Shown piece after piece: positions 1-9,111 of a stretch of DNA of 64,000 nt. The stretch covers positions 676 to 64,675 of the forward strand of contig CAJUTC010000014.1 of NCBI GenBank assembly GCA_910589195.1, given 5' to 3'. The notes beneath the pieces are model-generated. The model had not been told where the DNA came from. It saw only the letters and a list, made by a program, of their open reading frames with translations, and did no database searches. The stretch comes from an uncultured Lachnospiraceae bacterium (GTDB taxonomy: Bacteria > Bacillota > Clostridia > Lachnospirales > Lachnospiraceae). Position numbers and translations under genes: made by a program. Each line of letters begins with the position of its first letter. The first letter of the stretch is position 1.

Positions 1-312
1 CATTTGTTCCCTTATCTGCGTTACGGATTTCAGTATCCTTAATTTGGTTGCCGTCCGTATCATACCATTCCACTTTGTAATCTACGGTGTCCGGCTTTTC
101 TGGATTCTTGGTAAAATACAGCTTCAATACGGTTTTTCCATCTTCTTCTACTGTACCGCTTAAAACATTCTTGCTGTTTTGAGCATCAAACGTATAGCCA
201 TCTAATACTTTATCCGCTTCTGTTACTTCTACATTTGTTCCCTTATCTGCGTTACGGATTTCAGTATCCTTAATTTGGTTGCCGTCTGTATCATACCACT
301 CCACTTTGTAGC
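1..312 (-). repeat. Intragenic tandem repeat, 231-bp period (77 aa)
   Basis: The stretch at 1-79 recurs almost identically at 232-310, with two visible mismatches. The period is 231 bp, an exact multiple of three, so the repeat adds 77 residues per unit to the surface protein. More copies may lie left of the window. Confidence 0.9.
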
Positions 313-3300
313 CGAGCTTACATTCCACCTCAAAAACTACTGGTTTTACAGATGTAGACTCATCAATTTCCCATTTCCTATACAAAAACACATCAGAATC
401 AACTTGTTTATTTGGATTCCATTTCAGTCTAATGGTTTTTGTCTTGCTTTCATTACTGCTTAATTTATGAGTACTACCGGTTCCCATTACAGGTTCAAGG
501 CTATAAAGTTTTGCATATACATCGCCATTAAGCGTTAATGTACAAAAATATTCATTTCCAATTTTTTCTACATTTCCGATTGTCACTTCCTGATGAGTCC
601 CCCAAGTAGAGTACTGCTTTTCTTCGTGAAGGGGATTCTTATCTTCTCCTTTTGATACACATTTAACAATAACAAAATTGCCTAGAATAGCATGCAATTC
701 TTCTTTTTTCGGAGCATCTGGTGTTTTCTCAGGCATATTATCTGTAATGATAAAGTTCGTCACATCCACATAACATAACATTCTATAATCATTAGACCAA
801 TCAGAACTGCTTGTAGGAATATAATATCCATATTGAGTCTTTACTGTACCAGTTCCCACTGAATTTCCTGTTACTGTATAACCATTTTGAACTGTTTTTA
901 CACTAATATTACCAGTTCCTGTTGGCTTTTCTCCCAGCTCAAAAATGCCACTACTCGATTTATAACCAAACGATTTCGTTTCTTGTGGTTTAAGTTCTAT
1001 TGTTTCAGGATCATATACATGTACATTTATTTTTTCTGTCCGAGAACGTATACCTGCACCTACATCAGTAGCATCATATTTATATGAAATATACAAAGGA
1101 ACCGATTTTGCTCCTGTTGACTTATCACCTAAAATCTTTGCCGAAATTACTTGATTTGATAAAGTTACATCAGCTGTTGCGTATTCTCCAGTACCATCAT
1201 AAACAGCAACATCTTTAATATCCGCAGAACGGGTATCTGACATCGTATAGCAGAACTCCAATGTCCCTTCATCTAAACCAGTGCTAGGCACATAAACATC
1301 ATGTGCAAGTGTAAATCTAGAAGGAGGAGATGATAATGTTGAAACAGATTGTCTGTTTATTTGGTAGGGATATTTGAACTTAAACCAGTGAGAATTATTA
1401 TATGTAAAGCTAGGATAATAACACCAAATTTCTACTGTAAATGACGCTGATGCATCATTACCCTCCGCAACAGGCACTTGCATCTGCAAACAGGGTACAT
1501 TCTTCAAATCACTGTTTTGCACCCCATCATAATAGCCAACATCAATCTCAATATTGCCCTGTCCCCCACTTATCACGTGGTTTGGATCATTATAATCTGT
1601 AATACGCCAAAAATATGTCTTTGGTGTATGGTATCGATAATCAGTCCAGGCTGGCAGCATCTGACATACAATGGTATCCCCGCCAACTGCATAACGTTGC
1701 TTCCTAGCTTGCTGCGGAACATTTATTAGATAACTTGGAATAAGATTATTGATTGGATCGTATGGGTTAATGTTAATGTCCCATTGCACAGCATACCCTT
1801 CCGCATCCAATCCTAACGCCGCATCCACAGCTTCCACAGCCGCTTCCATTTTCCCATAAGCAGCCTGGACATCGGCACGTTCAAAATCTTCTGTGCCAAG
1901 CAATGCCTCCAGTGCTTCAGCCACTTCCCCGTAAAGGAGTGCGCCGGCTTCTTCTGCGTTCTCTGGTGTAATCTCTGCCGGGATCTTATCTACCGCATTT
2001 AAAAATGCCAAAACAGCTTCCGGAACATCTTCGCTCAAATCCTGAGACTGCGGGATAAATCCAGTATCCAAAAGGCTCATGGAAACCACAACCGCCGTGG
2101 TTGTTTCGTCTACCGCTACCAGGCCATAGGTCTTGGACGCTCCTTTTTCAACCATACGTACCGGATTCACAGAACGGGACAGTCCATCGCTTCCCTTTAC
2201 CATAACATCCTTCTCTTCTGTCCCATCCTTTGAATCAGCTTCCTGATCCGTTTGGGTTCCTTCACCATTTCCCTCTGCGGCACGGTCTGCTGATTCGGCG
2301 GCTTTTATATCTTCTTCCTTGCTATCCGGTTTCCCGGATTCATCCTTGCCAAGGTCTGCCTGGTCAGACGTTTGGTCTTCGTTGTTTCCTTTGTTTTCGT
2401 TCTCTTCCTTATTTTCTTGCTTATCCTGGGTATTTCCTTCCGTCTTCACAGACTCGCCGTCTTCGTTTTTGGCCTGGTCTGTATCCTCTTTTGCTTGATC
2501 CGTTTCACTGGCCTTGGTTTCGCTCTCATCCAAAGCTTCCGTTTCGTTCTCCTTTGGATCTTCTTTGCCCTCGTCCCCTATCTCTTCCGGTTCTTTTCCA
2601 GATTCTTCCTCTTTGGTTTCACTGGTTTCTTCCGGATTCCGGTCAGGCGCCTCCCCCTCTTCACCTAAGGTGTCTTCCGGGGCTTTCACCTCTTCGCCAG
2701 AGGTTTCATTCTGATCTTCCTGAGCCGTTTCCTCCTGACTCTCACCGTTTTCCTTTCCCTGGCTTTCATCGTCTGAATTTTCCGCCGGGGATTCTGGTCT
2801 GCTGCTGTCATTTTCTGTATGATCATCCGAAGCATCTGTATATTCATCGGCCTTGTCTTCTATACTGGATTGGTCAGATGTTTCTTCCAAAATCTTGTCA
2901 GCCGTATCTTCCGGGCGCTCCGGTACTTGATCGTTGCTAAAAGCCTCTTGGTAAGCCTTCACAACGGCAGTCCCGCTTACCTGCCCGTCAATGTTCAGGC
3001 TGGCCGTTACCGTTTTCTCGCTGCTGTTTAAATACAAAAACAGCAATTCTTCCTCTCCAGTTAACTGATAGCCTTCCAGGCCATCTTCTTTTGAGGTGCG
3101 GATAAATACCCGCAAATCCATTCCGTCCGCATCAGGGGCTGCTGTAAAGTTAACCCCCTCTGTGATTTCAAAAAGATTTCCTTTTTCAAACAGTTTTCTG
3201 TACTTTTCTGCCTCTTCCTCATCTTCCTGTCCGAAGGTTAAATACCCCCCCGGAAGCCGTACGGCTTCAATTGCTTCCTGAGCCGCATTCCAGATATCCT

Positions 3301-3490
3301 CACCATTCATCTGAAATTCAACTTTTCCCACGGCGCCTTCCTCTGCCATAACAATGGCGGCAGAATTGCCCACACTACTGAAAACCATTGCAAACGACAA
3401 AACGAAAGCCGCTATCCGGCGGAACTCATGCCAACGGCGCAAATTCCACTTCCTTTTGAAACTGCTGCTTTTTCCCTGCATTTGACCCAT
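1..3490 (-). CDS. Large secreted surface protein with acidic linker and tandem repeats (3' end outside window)
   Basis: One frame stays open from the ATG at 3490 to the window edge (1163 codons, no stop when read through), so the gene is partial. The ATG follows AGGAGG. Residues 1-50 form a secretion signal: basic start (KRKWNLRRW), hydrophobic stretch (AAFVLSFAMVFS) and a likely cleavage near VMA-EE. Residues about 55-185 are a globular domain; about 190-430 are a Glu/Asp/Ser/Lys-rich low-complexity linker; several beta-rich segments follow. From about residue 1059 come 77-residue repeats beginning YKVEWYDTDGNQ, two copies visible before the edge, resembling MucBP-like surface repeats. Expected to be exported and probably wall- or membrane-anchored, but the anchor lies outside the window. 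The exact family is not recognised. Codon use in the C-terminal half is more AT-rich than in the linker. Confidence 0.85.
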   Translation of the reverse strand, partial: MGQMQGKSSSFKRKWNLRRWHEFRRIAAFVLSFAMVFSSVGNSAAIVMAEEGAVGKVEFQMNGEDIWNAAQEAIEAVRLPGGYLTFGQEDEEEAEKYRKLFEKGNLFEITEGVNFTAAPDADGMDLRVFIRTSKEDGLEGYQLTGEEELLFLYLNSSEKTVTASLNIDGQVSGTAVVKAYQEAFSNDQVPERPEDTADKILEETSDQSSIEDKADEYTDASDDHTENDSSRPESPAENSDDESQGKENGESQEETAQEDQNETSGEEVKAPEDTLGEEGEAPDRNPEETSETKEEESGKEPEEIGDEGKEDPKENETEALDESETKASETDQAKEDTDQAKNEDGESVKTEGNTQDKQENKEENENKGNNEDQTSDQADLGKDESGKPDSKEEDIKAAESADRAAEGNGEGTQTDQEADSKDGTEEKDVMVKGSDGLSRSVNPVRMVEKGASKTYGLVAVDETTTAVVVSMSLLDTGFIPQSQDLSEDVPEAVLAFLNAVDKIPAEITPENAEEAGALLYGEVAEALEALLGTEDFERADVQAAYGKMEAAVEAVDAALGLDAEGYAVQWDININPYDPINNLIPSYLINVPQQARKQRYAVGGDTIVCQMLPAWTDYRYHTPKTYFWRITDYNDPNHVISGGQGNIEIDVGYYDGVQNSDLKNVPCLQMQVPVAEGNDASASFTVEIWCYYPSFTYNNSHWFKFKYPYQINRQSVSTLSSPPSRFTLAHDVYVPSTGLDEGTLEFCYTMSDTRSADIKDVAVYDGTGEYATADVTLSNQVISAKILGDKSTGAKSVPLYISYKYDATDVGAGIRSRTEKINVHVYDPETIELKPQETKSFGYKSSSGIFELGEKPTGTGNISVKTVQNGYTVTGNSVGTGTVKTQYGYYIPTSSSDWSNDYRMLCYVDVTNFIITDNMPEKTPDAPKKEELHAILGNFVIVKCVSKGEDKNPLHEEKQYSTWGTHQEVTIGNVEKIGNEYFCTLTLNGDVYAKLYSLEPVMGTGSTHKLSSNESKTKTIRLKWNPNKQVDSDVFLYRKWEIDESTSVKPVVFEVECKLGYKVEWYDTDGNQIKDTEIRNADKGTNVEVTEADKVLDGYTFDAQNSKNVLSGTVEEDGKTVLKLYFTKNPEKPDTVDYKVEWYDTDGNQIKDTEIRNADKGTN

Positions 3491-3747
3491 GCAAACTTCC
3501 CTCCTTTTTGATTCAGTACTCACGGAACCTTTTTGAAGCCAGCTTTGTAATTAAGATAATTTGTCAGATATGCGAAAAGCAGGTAAGCCATACACAATCA
3601 TATGGGAAACCCTCGCATTCATCTCAGCAAAAGCCAGCCACAAAAGCGGGTAAAACCGGAATTCCGAAAGCCCGTTAATTTGTTGCTCCGTTTCACATTC
3701 ATGAAACTTGTCTGGACACATATAAAAACATGCCCAGAATCATAGAA

Positions 3748-3779
3748 CGGTTTTCCAAAAGGCAGATATTGGAAAACCG
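3748..3779 (-). promoter_or_regulatory. Hairpin in the leader of the surface protein gene
   Basis: CGGTTTTCCAA and TTGGAAAACCG form a perfect 11-bp inverted repeat around a 10-nt loop. It sits in the roughly 310-nt leader between the predicted promoter and the ATG at 3490. No T-run follows on the minus strand, so it is more likely an mRNA structure than a terminator. Its function is unknown. Confidence 0.5.
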
Positions 3780-3811
3780 AAACAACCAACCTTCCTAAAA
3801 TAACAGCAAAC

Positions 3812-3839
3812 ATGATACTCTTACCATGATTATCGTCAA
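3812..3839 (-). promoter_or_regulatory. Predicted promoter of the surface protein gene
   Basis: On the minus strand TTGACG (3839-3834), a 16-nt spacer and TATCAT (3817-3812) fit a vegetative promoter. It implies an unusually long leader of about 310 nt. The rest of 3491-3811 holds no convincing gene. Confidence 0.45.
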
Positions 3840-3939
3840 AGGGAACGAAAAATTAACTTATAATTGTCAAATTCTTGGAAATTAATCCAAAATAATCCAG
3901 GAGTTAATTTCCTGGTATCAGCATCCCCGGAGGGTTTTT

Positions 3940-3968
3940 GCTTTATAGGACGCATTTTCCTATAAAGC
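3940..3968. terminator. Palindromic hairpin between leuD and the surface protein gene
   Basis: GCTTTATAGGA and TCCTATAAAGC form a perfect 11-bp stem with a 7-nt loop. There is no clear T-run on either side, so it may be an insulating hairpin rather than an efficient terminator. Confidence 0.4.
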
Positions 3969-3970
3969 CA

Positions 3971-4006
3971 GAAAAAGGATGCCATTTCTTACAGAAACAG
4001 CATCCT
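3971..4006 (-). terminator. Rho-independent terminator of leuC-leuD
   Basis: On the minus strand AGGATGC pairs with GCATCCT, followed by TTTTTC. It lies 38 nt after the leuD stop. Confidence 0.7.
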
Positions 4007-4043
4007 AGTGGATTATTATTCAGTTTTTTGTATCTGGCTGCCT

Positions 4044-4529
4044 TTACTTTTCATTAATATATGGAATCAAGCCGCCTGCTGAAATAATTTTCTGCATGAA
4101 TTCCGGGAAAGGCTGGCCTACAAAAGACTGGCCTGTGGTTTGATTGGTGATCACACCGCTGTCAAAATCCACCTCCACCTCATCTCCCGCCTGGATAGAT
4201 TTTGCCGCTTCCGGACATTCGATAATCGGAAGGCCAATGTTGATTGCGTTCCGGAAAAAGATCCGTGCAAAGGTTTCAGCAATTACACAGCTAATCCCAG
4301 CGCATTTGATGGCTAAGGGGGCATGTTCCCTGGAAGAACCGCAGCCAAAATTCTTATTGGCTACCATAATATCTCCCTTCTGTACCTGATTGACAAACTC
4401 CTTATCAATATCCTCCATACAGTGTTTGGCAAGCTCTTCCCCTTTTGTTGCATTTAAGTATCTTGCCGGAATAATTACATCCGTATCAACGTTATCCCCA
4501 TATTTAAAAACATGTCCTTTTGCTTTCAT
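4044..4529 (-). CDS. leuD: 3-isopropylmalate dehydratase small subunit
   Basis: LeuD forms the swivel subunit of isopropylmalate isomerase, which converts 2-isopropylmalate to 3-isopropylmalate in leucine synthesis. The 161-aa length is that of the compact LeuD form found in many Clostridia and archaea. The start KGHVFKYGDNVDTDVIIPARYL and the swivel-domain motif NFGCGSSREHAP are characteristic. It lies 17 nt downstream of leuC on the same strand and is surely cotranscribed; both subunits are needed for activity. The family also contains homoaconitase small subunits, but the neighbouring ilvN and ilvC genes favour leucine synthesis. Confidence 0.95.
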   Translation of the reverse strand: MKAKGHVFKYGDNVDTDVIIPARYLNATKGEELAKHCMEDIDKEFVNQVQKGDIMVANKNFGCGSSREHAPLAIKCAGISCVIAETFARIFFRNAINIGLPIIECPEAAKSIQAGDEVEVDFDSGVITNQTTGQSFVGQPFPEFMQKIISAGGLIPYINEK

Positions 4530-4546
4530 ATCTTTCCCTTCCTTTC

Positions 4547-5806
4547 CTACAGTTCACAAGGGCAGGCAATCCTGCCTAATACAGCGCTTGCCGCCGCTAC
4601 TGCCGGGCTGGCCAGATACACTTCCGACTCCACATGCCCCATACGGCCTACAAAGTTCCGGTTGGTGGTGGAAATACACCGCTCTCCCGCCGCCAAAATC
4701 CCCATATAACCTCCCAGACATGGCCCGCAGGTGGGGGTGCTTACCACAGCCCCGGCTTCCACAAAGATTTCCAACAGCCCTTCCCGCATTGCCTGGAGAT
4801 AAATGGCCTGTGTGGCCGGGATTATGATGCAGCGCACATGCTTTGCCACTTTCCGCCCTTTTAATACCTTTGCCGCTGCCCGCATATCATCCATACGCCC
4901 GTTGGTACAAGATCCAATCACAGCCTGGTCAATCTTAACATCGCCGACTTCATCAATGGTCTTTGTATTCTCCGGAAGATGGGGGAAAGATACAGTAGGT
5001 TTTAACTGAGAAAGATCGATGGTATAGGTTTCCTCATACATGGCATCCTCATCTGCCTCATAACAAGTAAATTCCCTTTTGGAATGTTCCTTCATATACT
5101 GTATAGCTAAATCATCCACCGGGAAAATCCCATTCTTGCCACCAGCTTCAATGGCCATATTACAGATGGTAAACCGGTCATCCATGGTCAGGTATTGAAT
5201 CCCTTCCCCGGTAAATTCCATTGATTTATAAAGGGCGCCATCCACGCCGATTAATCCGATAATATGCAAAATCACATCTTTGCCGCTAACCCATTCCCCA
5301 GGCTTCCCTACCAGTTCAAACCGCAAAGCAGGCGGAACCTTAAACCAGGCTTTTCCTGTGGCCATAGCTGCCGCCATATCGGTGCTTCCTACTCCTGTAG
5401 AAAAGGCCCCCAGCGCCCCATATGTACAGGTGTGGGAATCCGCTCCAATTACCGCGTCACCGGCTACCACAAGACCTTTTTCCGGAAGGAGCGCATGCTC
5501 AATCCCCATTTCCCCTACATCAAAGTAATTGGTAATCTCATGCCTGCAGGCAAATTCCCGGCAGCATTTACAGTTTTCCGCCGACTTAATATCTTTATTC
5601 GGGATAAAATGATCCATTACCAGAGCTATTTTATCCTTATCGAACACAGCCTGATGATTCATCTTTTTCATTTCATTAATGGCAACAGGAGATGTAATAT
5701 CATTTCCCAGCACCAGATCTAAATCCGCCTCAATTAATTGTCCGGCAGTTACTTCCAAAAGCCCTGCATGGGCAGCTAAAATCTTTTGCGTCATTGTCAT
5801 TCCCAT
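4547..5806 (-). CDS. leuC: 3-isopropylmalate dehydratase large subunit
   Basis: LeuC carries the [4Fe-4S] cluster and active site of isopropylmalate isomerase. The 419 aa match the shorter LeuC/HacA-type family. Cluster ligands are visible as C300 (GSCTNG), C360 and C363 (TCGPC). The ADSHTCTYGA motif near residue 122 is typical of the aconitase superfamily. GGAGG sits 8 nt before the ATG at 5806. It is the first gene of leuC-leuD and is divergent from the LysR regulator at 6022, which is a good candidate for its activator. Confidence 0.95.
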   Translation of the reverse strand: MGMTMTQKILAAHAGLLEVTAGQLIEADLDLVLGNDITSPVAINEMKKMNHQAVFDKDKIALVMDHFIPNKDIKSAENCKCCREFACRHEITNYFDVGEMGIEHALLPEKGLVVAGDAVIGADSHTCTYGALGAFSTGVGSTDMAAAMATGKAWFKVPPALRFELVGKPGEWVSGKDVILHIIGLIGVDGALYKSMEFTGEGIQYLTMDDRFTICNMAIEAGGKNGIFPVDDLAIQYMKEHSKREFTCYEADEDAMYEETYTIDLSQLKPTVSFPHLPENTKTIDEVGDVKIDQAVIGSCTNGRMDDMRAAAKVLKGRKVAKHVRCIIIPATQAIYLQAMREGLLEIFVEAGAVVSTPTCGPCLGGYMGILAAGERCISTTNRNFVGRMGHVESEVYLASPAVAAASAVLGRIACPCEL

Positions 5807-5942
5807 GTCTTAATCCTCCTCAAATGATTTGCTGTATCAGAACCGGTTTTTAAATAAGAATCCTGCCCGCCTTTTCTAATGGCCTTTGGCAGTTGCTGTT
5901 CACACCCAAATGTCAGTCCGGTTAAACTGCTTTACATTTTAT

Positions 5943-5973
5943 CATAAATGTTGTTATAATAAAAATACATAAT
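5943..5973 (+). promoter_or_regulatory. Predicted promoter for the LysR gene within the leuC/lysR divergent region
   Basis: TTTACA, an 18-nt spacer and TATAAT lie about 50-80 nt before the LysR start. The 215-bp divergent region (5807-6021) must also hold the leuC promoter; a TATGAT box is present on the minus strand but without a good -35, as expected if LysR activation is needed. The inference about activation is mine. Confidence 0.45.
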
Positions 5974-6021
5974 ATGAATAGAATCCATGAAATATAGTTA
6001 TAGATAATGTAAGGAGCGCTT

Positions 6022-6903
6022 ATGGAACAAAATTTGTCCCAATACAAGATCTTTTATGAAGTGGCAAAAGCAGGAAACATCTCAAAAGCGGCAAAAGAAC
6101 TTTACATCAGCCAGCCTGCCATCAGCAAGGCCATCAGCAAACTAGAAGACAGTTTAAATGTTACCTTATTTACCAGAAGTTCCCGCGGCGTCCACATGAC
6201 ACCGGAAGGGGAGCTACTGTTTCAGCATACCCAGGCAGCGTTTCATGCGTTAGATTTAGGGGAACAAGAATTAAAACGGATCCGGGAATTCCAGATCGGC
6301 CATTTGCGGATCGGCGTCAGCAACACCCTCTGCAAATATATCCTGCTGCCATATTTAAAAACCTTCATTGAGCAGTACCCTCACATTAAAATAACCATAG
6401 AAGGCCAGGCTACCGCTAAAACCATTTCCATGCTGGAACAGCATACTTTGGATGTGGGTCTGGTAGCGGAACCTTCTGTTCACTCTGGCCTCGCCTTTAT
6501 TCCGGTTATGGATATCCAGGATATCTTTGTCAGTACCAGGCACTACTTAAATAATTTGTATCTGCGGGAAGGAAACCAGGCGGATTTGTTTCGCTGCGGC
6601 AATATTATGCTGTTAGATCAAAGCAATATGACCCGCCATCACGTAGATGAATATATGAAAGAATACGGTATGGAGCCAAAACAGCTCCTGGAAGTGACTA
6701 CTATGGATCTGCTGATCGAATTCGCGAAAATCGGTTTAGGGATCGCCTGCGTCATTAAAGAGCTGGTGCAAAAAGAACTGGATACCGGACGCCTGACAGA
6801 AATCCCTCTGGCTAACCCCATCCGCAAGCGCACCATCGGATTTGCCTTTCAAAACGCAAATCAGTCCAAAGCACTAAAAACCTTCCTGGAATTTTTGTAT
6901 TAA
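6022..6903 (+). CDS. LysR-family transcriptional regulator, probable regulator of leuCD
   Basis: 293 aa, the usual LysR length. Residues 1-60 form the winged HTH (SKAAKELYISQPAISKAISKLE), and residues about 90-293 form the periplasmic-binding-protein-like effector domain starting HLRIGVSNTL. It is divergent from leuC, with the two starts 215 bp apart, the classic arrangement of a LysR regulator and its target. The effector is not deducible; a branched-chain pathway intermediate would be the natural guess, by analogy with IlvY and LeuO systems. AAGGAGCG precedes the ATG. Confidence 0.9.
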   Translation: MEQNLSQYKIFYEVAKAGNISKAAKELYISQPAISKAISKLEDSLNVTLFTRSSRGVHMTPEGELLFQHTQAAFHALDLGEQELKRIREFQIGHLRIGVSNTLCKYILLPYLKTFIEQYPHIKITIEGQATAKTISMLEQHTLDVGLVAEPSVHSGLAFIPVMDIQDIFVSTRHYLNNLYLREGNQADLFRCGNIMLLDQSNMTRHHVDEYMKEYGMEPKQLLEVTTMDLLIEFAKIGLGIACVIKELVQKELDTGRLTEIPLANPIRKRTIGFAFQNANQSKALKTFLEFLY

Positions 6904-6907
6904 AGCC

Positions 6908-6939
6908 ATAGGAAGCGGCAAATTTCTGCCGTTTCCTAT
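6908..6939 (+). terminator. Hairpin after the LysR gene
   Basis: ATAGGAAGCGGCA pairs with TGCCGTTTCCTAT (13 bp, one G-U) around a 6-nt loop, 5 nt after the stop. No T-run follows, so termination efficiency is uncertain. Confidence 0.5.
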
Positions 6940-6985
6940 CACATAGCCGCGGCAAATTTCCTATCCACCGCATTTACAGCAAAAA

Positions 6986-7075
6986 GGATGCTGCAAAATT
7001 CATGAATTCCGCCATATCCATAAAATCCGCGGCTATCTATGCCATCTATGGTGGGAATCACTATTTTACAGCATC
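6986..7075 (-). terminator. Long-stem terminator of ilvN-ilvC (palindrome A)
   Basis: On the minus strand GATGCTGTAAAAT pairs with ATTTTGCAGCATC and is followed by CTTTTTG. The element is 90 nt and starts 38 nt after the ilvC stop. It belongs to a group of similar long palindromes in this window (30818, 32331, 35459). Confidence 0.65.
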
Positions 7076-7113
7076 TTCATAAGGAATTATCCTAATCGTT
7101 ACATCTTATCTCG

Positions 7114-8124
7114 TTAGTTATTAATCAGTTTATCTCCGTCATTCCAGCTATACAGTTTCCGAAGCTCTGCTCCAATCTGCTCTAACGGATGCTCTGCCTC
7201 CAGTTTTCTCATGGCGTTAAAGTGAGGGCAGCCTGCCTGGTTCTCTAACAGCCATTCTTTCGCAAAGGAACCATCCTGGATATCAGTCAAAATTTTCTTC
7301 ATGGCCTTTTTCGTTTCATCCGTTACAATCTTTGGCCCGGTAATGTAATCGCCGTATTCAGCCGTATTGGAAATGGAATACCGCATCCCCGCAAAGCCGC
7401 TCTCATAGATTAAATCTACAATCAGCTTCATCTCATGAATACACTCAAAATAAGCATTCTCCGGCGCGTATCCGGCTTCTACCAATGTTTCAAATCCAGC
7501 TTTCATTAATGCCGTTACGCCGCCGCAAAGGACCGCCTGTTCCCCAAATAAATCGGTTTCCGTTTCCACACGGAAAGTAGTTTCCAGAACGCCTGCCCTT
7601 GCCCCGCCTAATGCCTGGGCATATGCCAAAGCTTTGTCCTTTGCCTTTCCAGTAGCGTCCTGATGAACGGCTACCAGGCAAGGGGTTCCTCTGCCCCTCT
7701 GGTATTCGCTTCTTACTGTATGTCCGGGAGCCTTTGGAGCGATCATGGTTACATCCACATTTGCCGGAGGGATAATCTGTCCGAAATGAATCGCAAAACC
7801 ATGGGCAAACATTAACATATTGCCTTCTTCCAGGTTCGGCTCAATATCCTCTTTATACAGCTTTGCCTGCTTTTCATCATTAATCAGAATCATAATGATA
7901 TCAGCTTTCTTAGCCGCCTGCGCCGCGGTATACACTTCAAAGCCCTGTGCCTCGGCCTTTGCCCAGGAACGGCTTCCCTCATAAAGACCTACGATTACAT
8001 GACAGCCGGACTCTTTTAAATTCAACGCATGCGCATGCCCCTGGCTTCCATAGCCGATAATCGCAATGGTCTTGCCCTCTAATAAGGACATATCACAATC
8101 TTCCTGATAGTAAATCTTAGCCAT
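7114..8124 (-). CDS. ilvC: Ketol-acid reductoisomerase (NADP+)
   Basis: IlvC isomerises and reduces acetolactate or acetohydroxybutyrate in valine, leucine and isoleucine synthesis. The Rossmann motif GYGSQGHAHALNLKESG is near the N-terminus, and the C-terminal knotted metal-binding domain is present (FECIHEMKLIVDLIYESG). At 336 aa it is a class I enzyme. An ATG exists at 8139, but GGAGG lies inside those first codons and 8 nt before the ATG at 8124 (MAKIYYQED), which is the better start. It follows ilvN by about 125 nt on the same strand. Confidence 0.96.
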   Translation of the reverse strand: MAKIYYQEDCDMSLLEGKTIAIIGYGSQGHAHALNLKESGCHVIVGLYEGSRSWAKAEAQGFEVYTAAQAAKKADIIMILINDEKQAKLYKEDIEPNLEEGNMLMFAHGFAIHFGQIIPPANVDVTMIAPKAPGHTVRSEYQRGRGTPCLVAVHQDATGKAKDKALAYAQALGGARAGVLETTFRVETETDLFGEQAVLCGGVTALMKAGFETLVEAGYAPENAYFECIHEMKLIVDLIYESGFAGMRYSISNTAEYGDYITGPKIVTDETKKAMKKILTDIQDGSFAKEWLLENQAGCPHFNAMRKLEAEHPLEQIGAELRKLYSWNDGDKLINN

Positions 8125-8249
8125 CTCTTTTTCCTCCATCTTAACTGTTCCAAAATAATTTGAAATTTATGTTAAAGGCATACGCCGACGACTCTCAGTC
8201 CGCCTCTGGCGAAACCTCTAGCTAACAAAGGCTTAGTTCTTTTCCAGGC

Positions 8250-8768
8250 TTACGGCAGATAGCGGATATCCTCCGCCCCCCGCTCTAACCCGGTAAGGCC
8301 GGTTCTTGCCAGCTCCAGAATTTCATAATCCTCAAGAAGATTAATCAGCGCATCCAGCTTAGACTGATCGCCTGTCAGCATAACAGTCAGGGAATCTTTC
8401 CCCACATCTACAATTGTCGCCCGGAAAATATCCGCTATGGCATTTACTGCCTGCCTCTGGCTCGCGTCTGCCCGCACCTTTACCATAATCAGTTCCCGGT
8501 ATACCGATCTCCCTGCCGGCAGCTCTTTAATATCCCGCACATCTTCCAGCTTCCTTAACTGGTTTTCAATCTGAACCAGTACCTCATGATCTCCCAGGGA
8601 CACTACTGTCATACGGGAATACCTTGGATCGGCAGTCACGCCAACTGTAAGGCTTTCAATATTATAACCACGGCGGCTGAACAGACCGGAAACACGAGCT
8701 AGCACACCGGCAGTATTATCCACTAATAAAGATAAAACAATTCTGTTGTCATTCATATTATCACTCAC
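8250..8768 (-). CDS. ilvN: Acetolactate synthase small (regulatory) subunit
   Basis: 172 aa with an N-terminal ACT domain (residues about 8-80: NRIVLSLLVDNTAGVLARVSGLFSRRGYNI in pieces), the hallmark of the valine-sensing subunit of acetohydroxyacid synthase, and the usual C-terminal IlvN/IlvH domain. The catalytic subunit ilvB is not adjacent in this window, so the partner must be encoded elsewhere. It heads an ilvN-ilvC unit with a strong promoter at 8901-8929. Confidence 0.93.
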   Translation of the reverse strand: MSDNMNDNRIVLSLLVDNTAGVLARVSGLFSRRGYNIESLTVGVTADPRYSRMTVVSLGDHEVLVQIENQLRKLEDVRDIKELPAGRSVYRELIMVKVRADASQRQAVNAIADIFRATIVDVGKDSLTVMLTGDQSKLDALINLLEDYEILELARTGLTGLERGAEDIRYLP

Positions 8769-8900
8769 CTTTAAATTATTGCCTGTCAGTGAACCGGAAC
8801 TACCGCAAAGCTGTTTTCGTGCTTCTCAGACAGCGCACTAATGGCTCATTCGCCGCTTACGCAAGACCAAGCCCCTTTGCAAGCCGGTTACATACGTTCT

Positions 8901-8929
8901 ATCATAGCAACCTGTCTGTCCTTTGTCAA
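8901..8929 (-). promoter_or_regulatory. Near-consensus promoter of ilvN-ilvC
   Basis: TTGACA (8929-8924), 17-nt spacer, TATGAT (8906-8901). The leader is about 130 nt. No T-box motif (GGTGGNACCGCG-like) is visible in it. The remainder of 8930-9111 is AT-rich and holds no recognisable gene. Confidence 0.8.
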
Positions 8930-9111
8930 ATGAATAATTCGAATAGCTATAATATCCTGTAGTTATAATACGATTATACATTTCCTAAAAAAGGAAATAT
9001 ATGCAAAATAATTCCATTTTTACGCTGTTTTCTTCCAAATATATCCATTTTATACAATAAGGCTATTAATAAACCTATTTCCCTTCTTTGGCATCATACA
9101 GAGTGCCAGCA

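Noticed and set aside
2230..2940. Long plus-strand frames rich in Phe, Leu and Pro (2230-2940 and overlapping ones)
   Set aside because: They are the antisense of the Glu/Ser/Lys-rich linker of the surface protein; biased codons on one strand make false open frames on the other.
3619..3813. 64-codon minus-strand frame upstream of the surface protein
   Set aside because: It lies in the predicted leader, covers the 11-bp hairpin, and lacks a ribosome binding site.
5807..9111. T-box or leader-peptide attenuation for the leu and ilv genes
   Set aside because: No GGTGGNACCGCG-like motif and no leucine- or valine-rich leader peptide with a terminator were found in the leuC or ilvN upstream regions.
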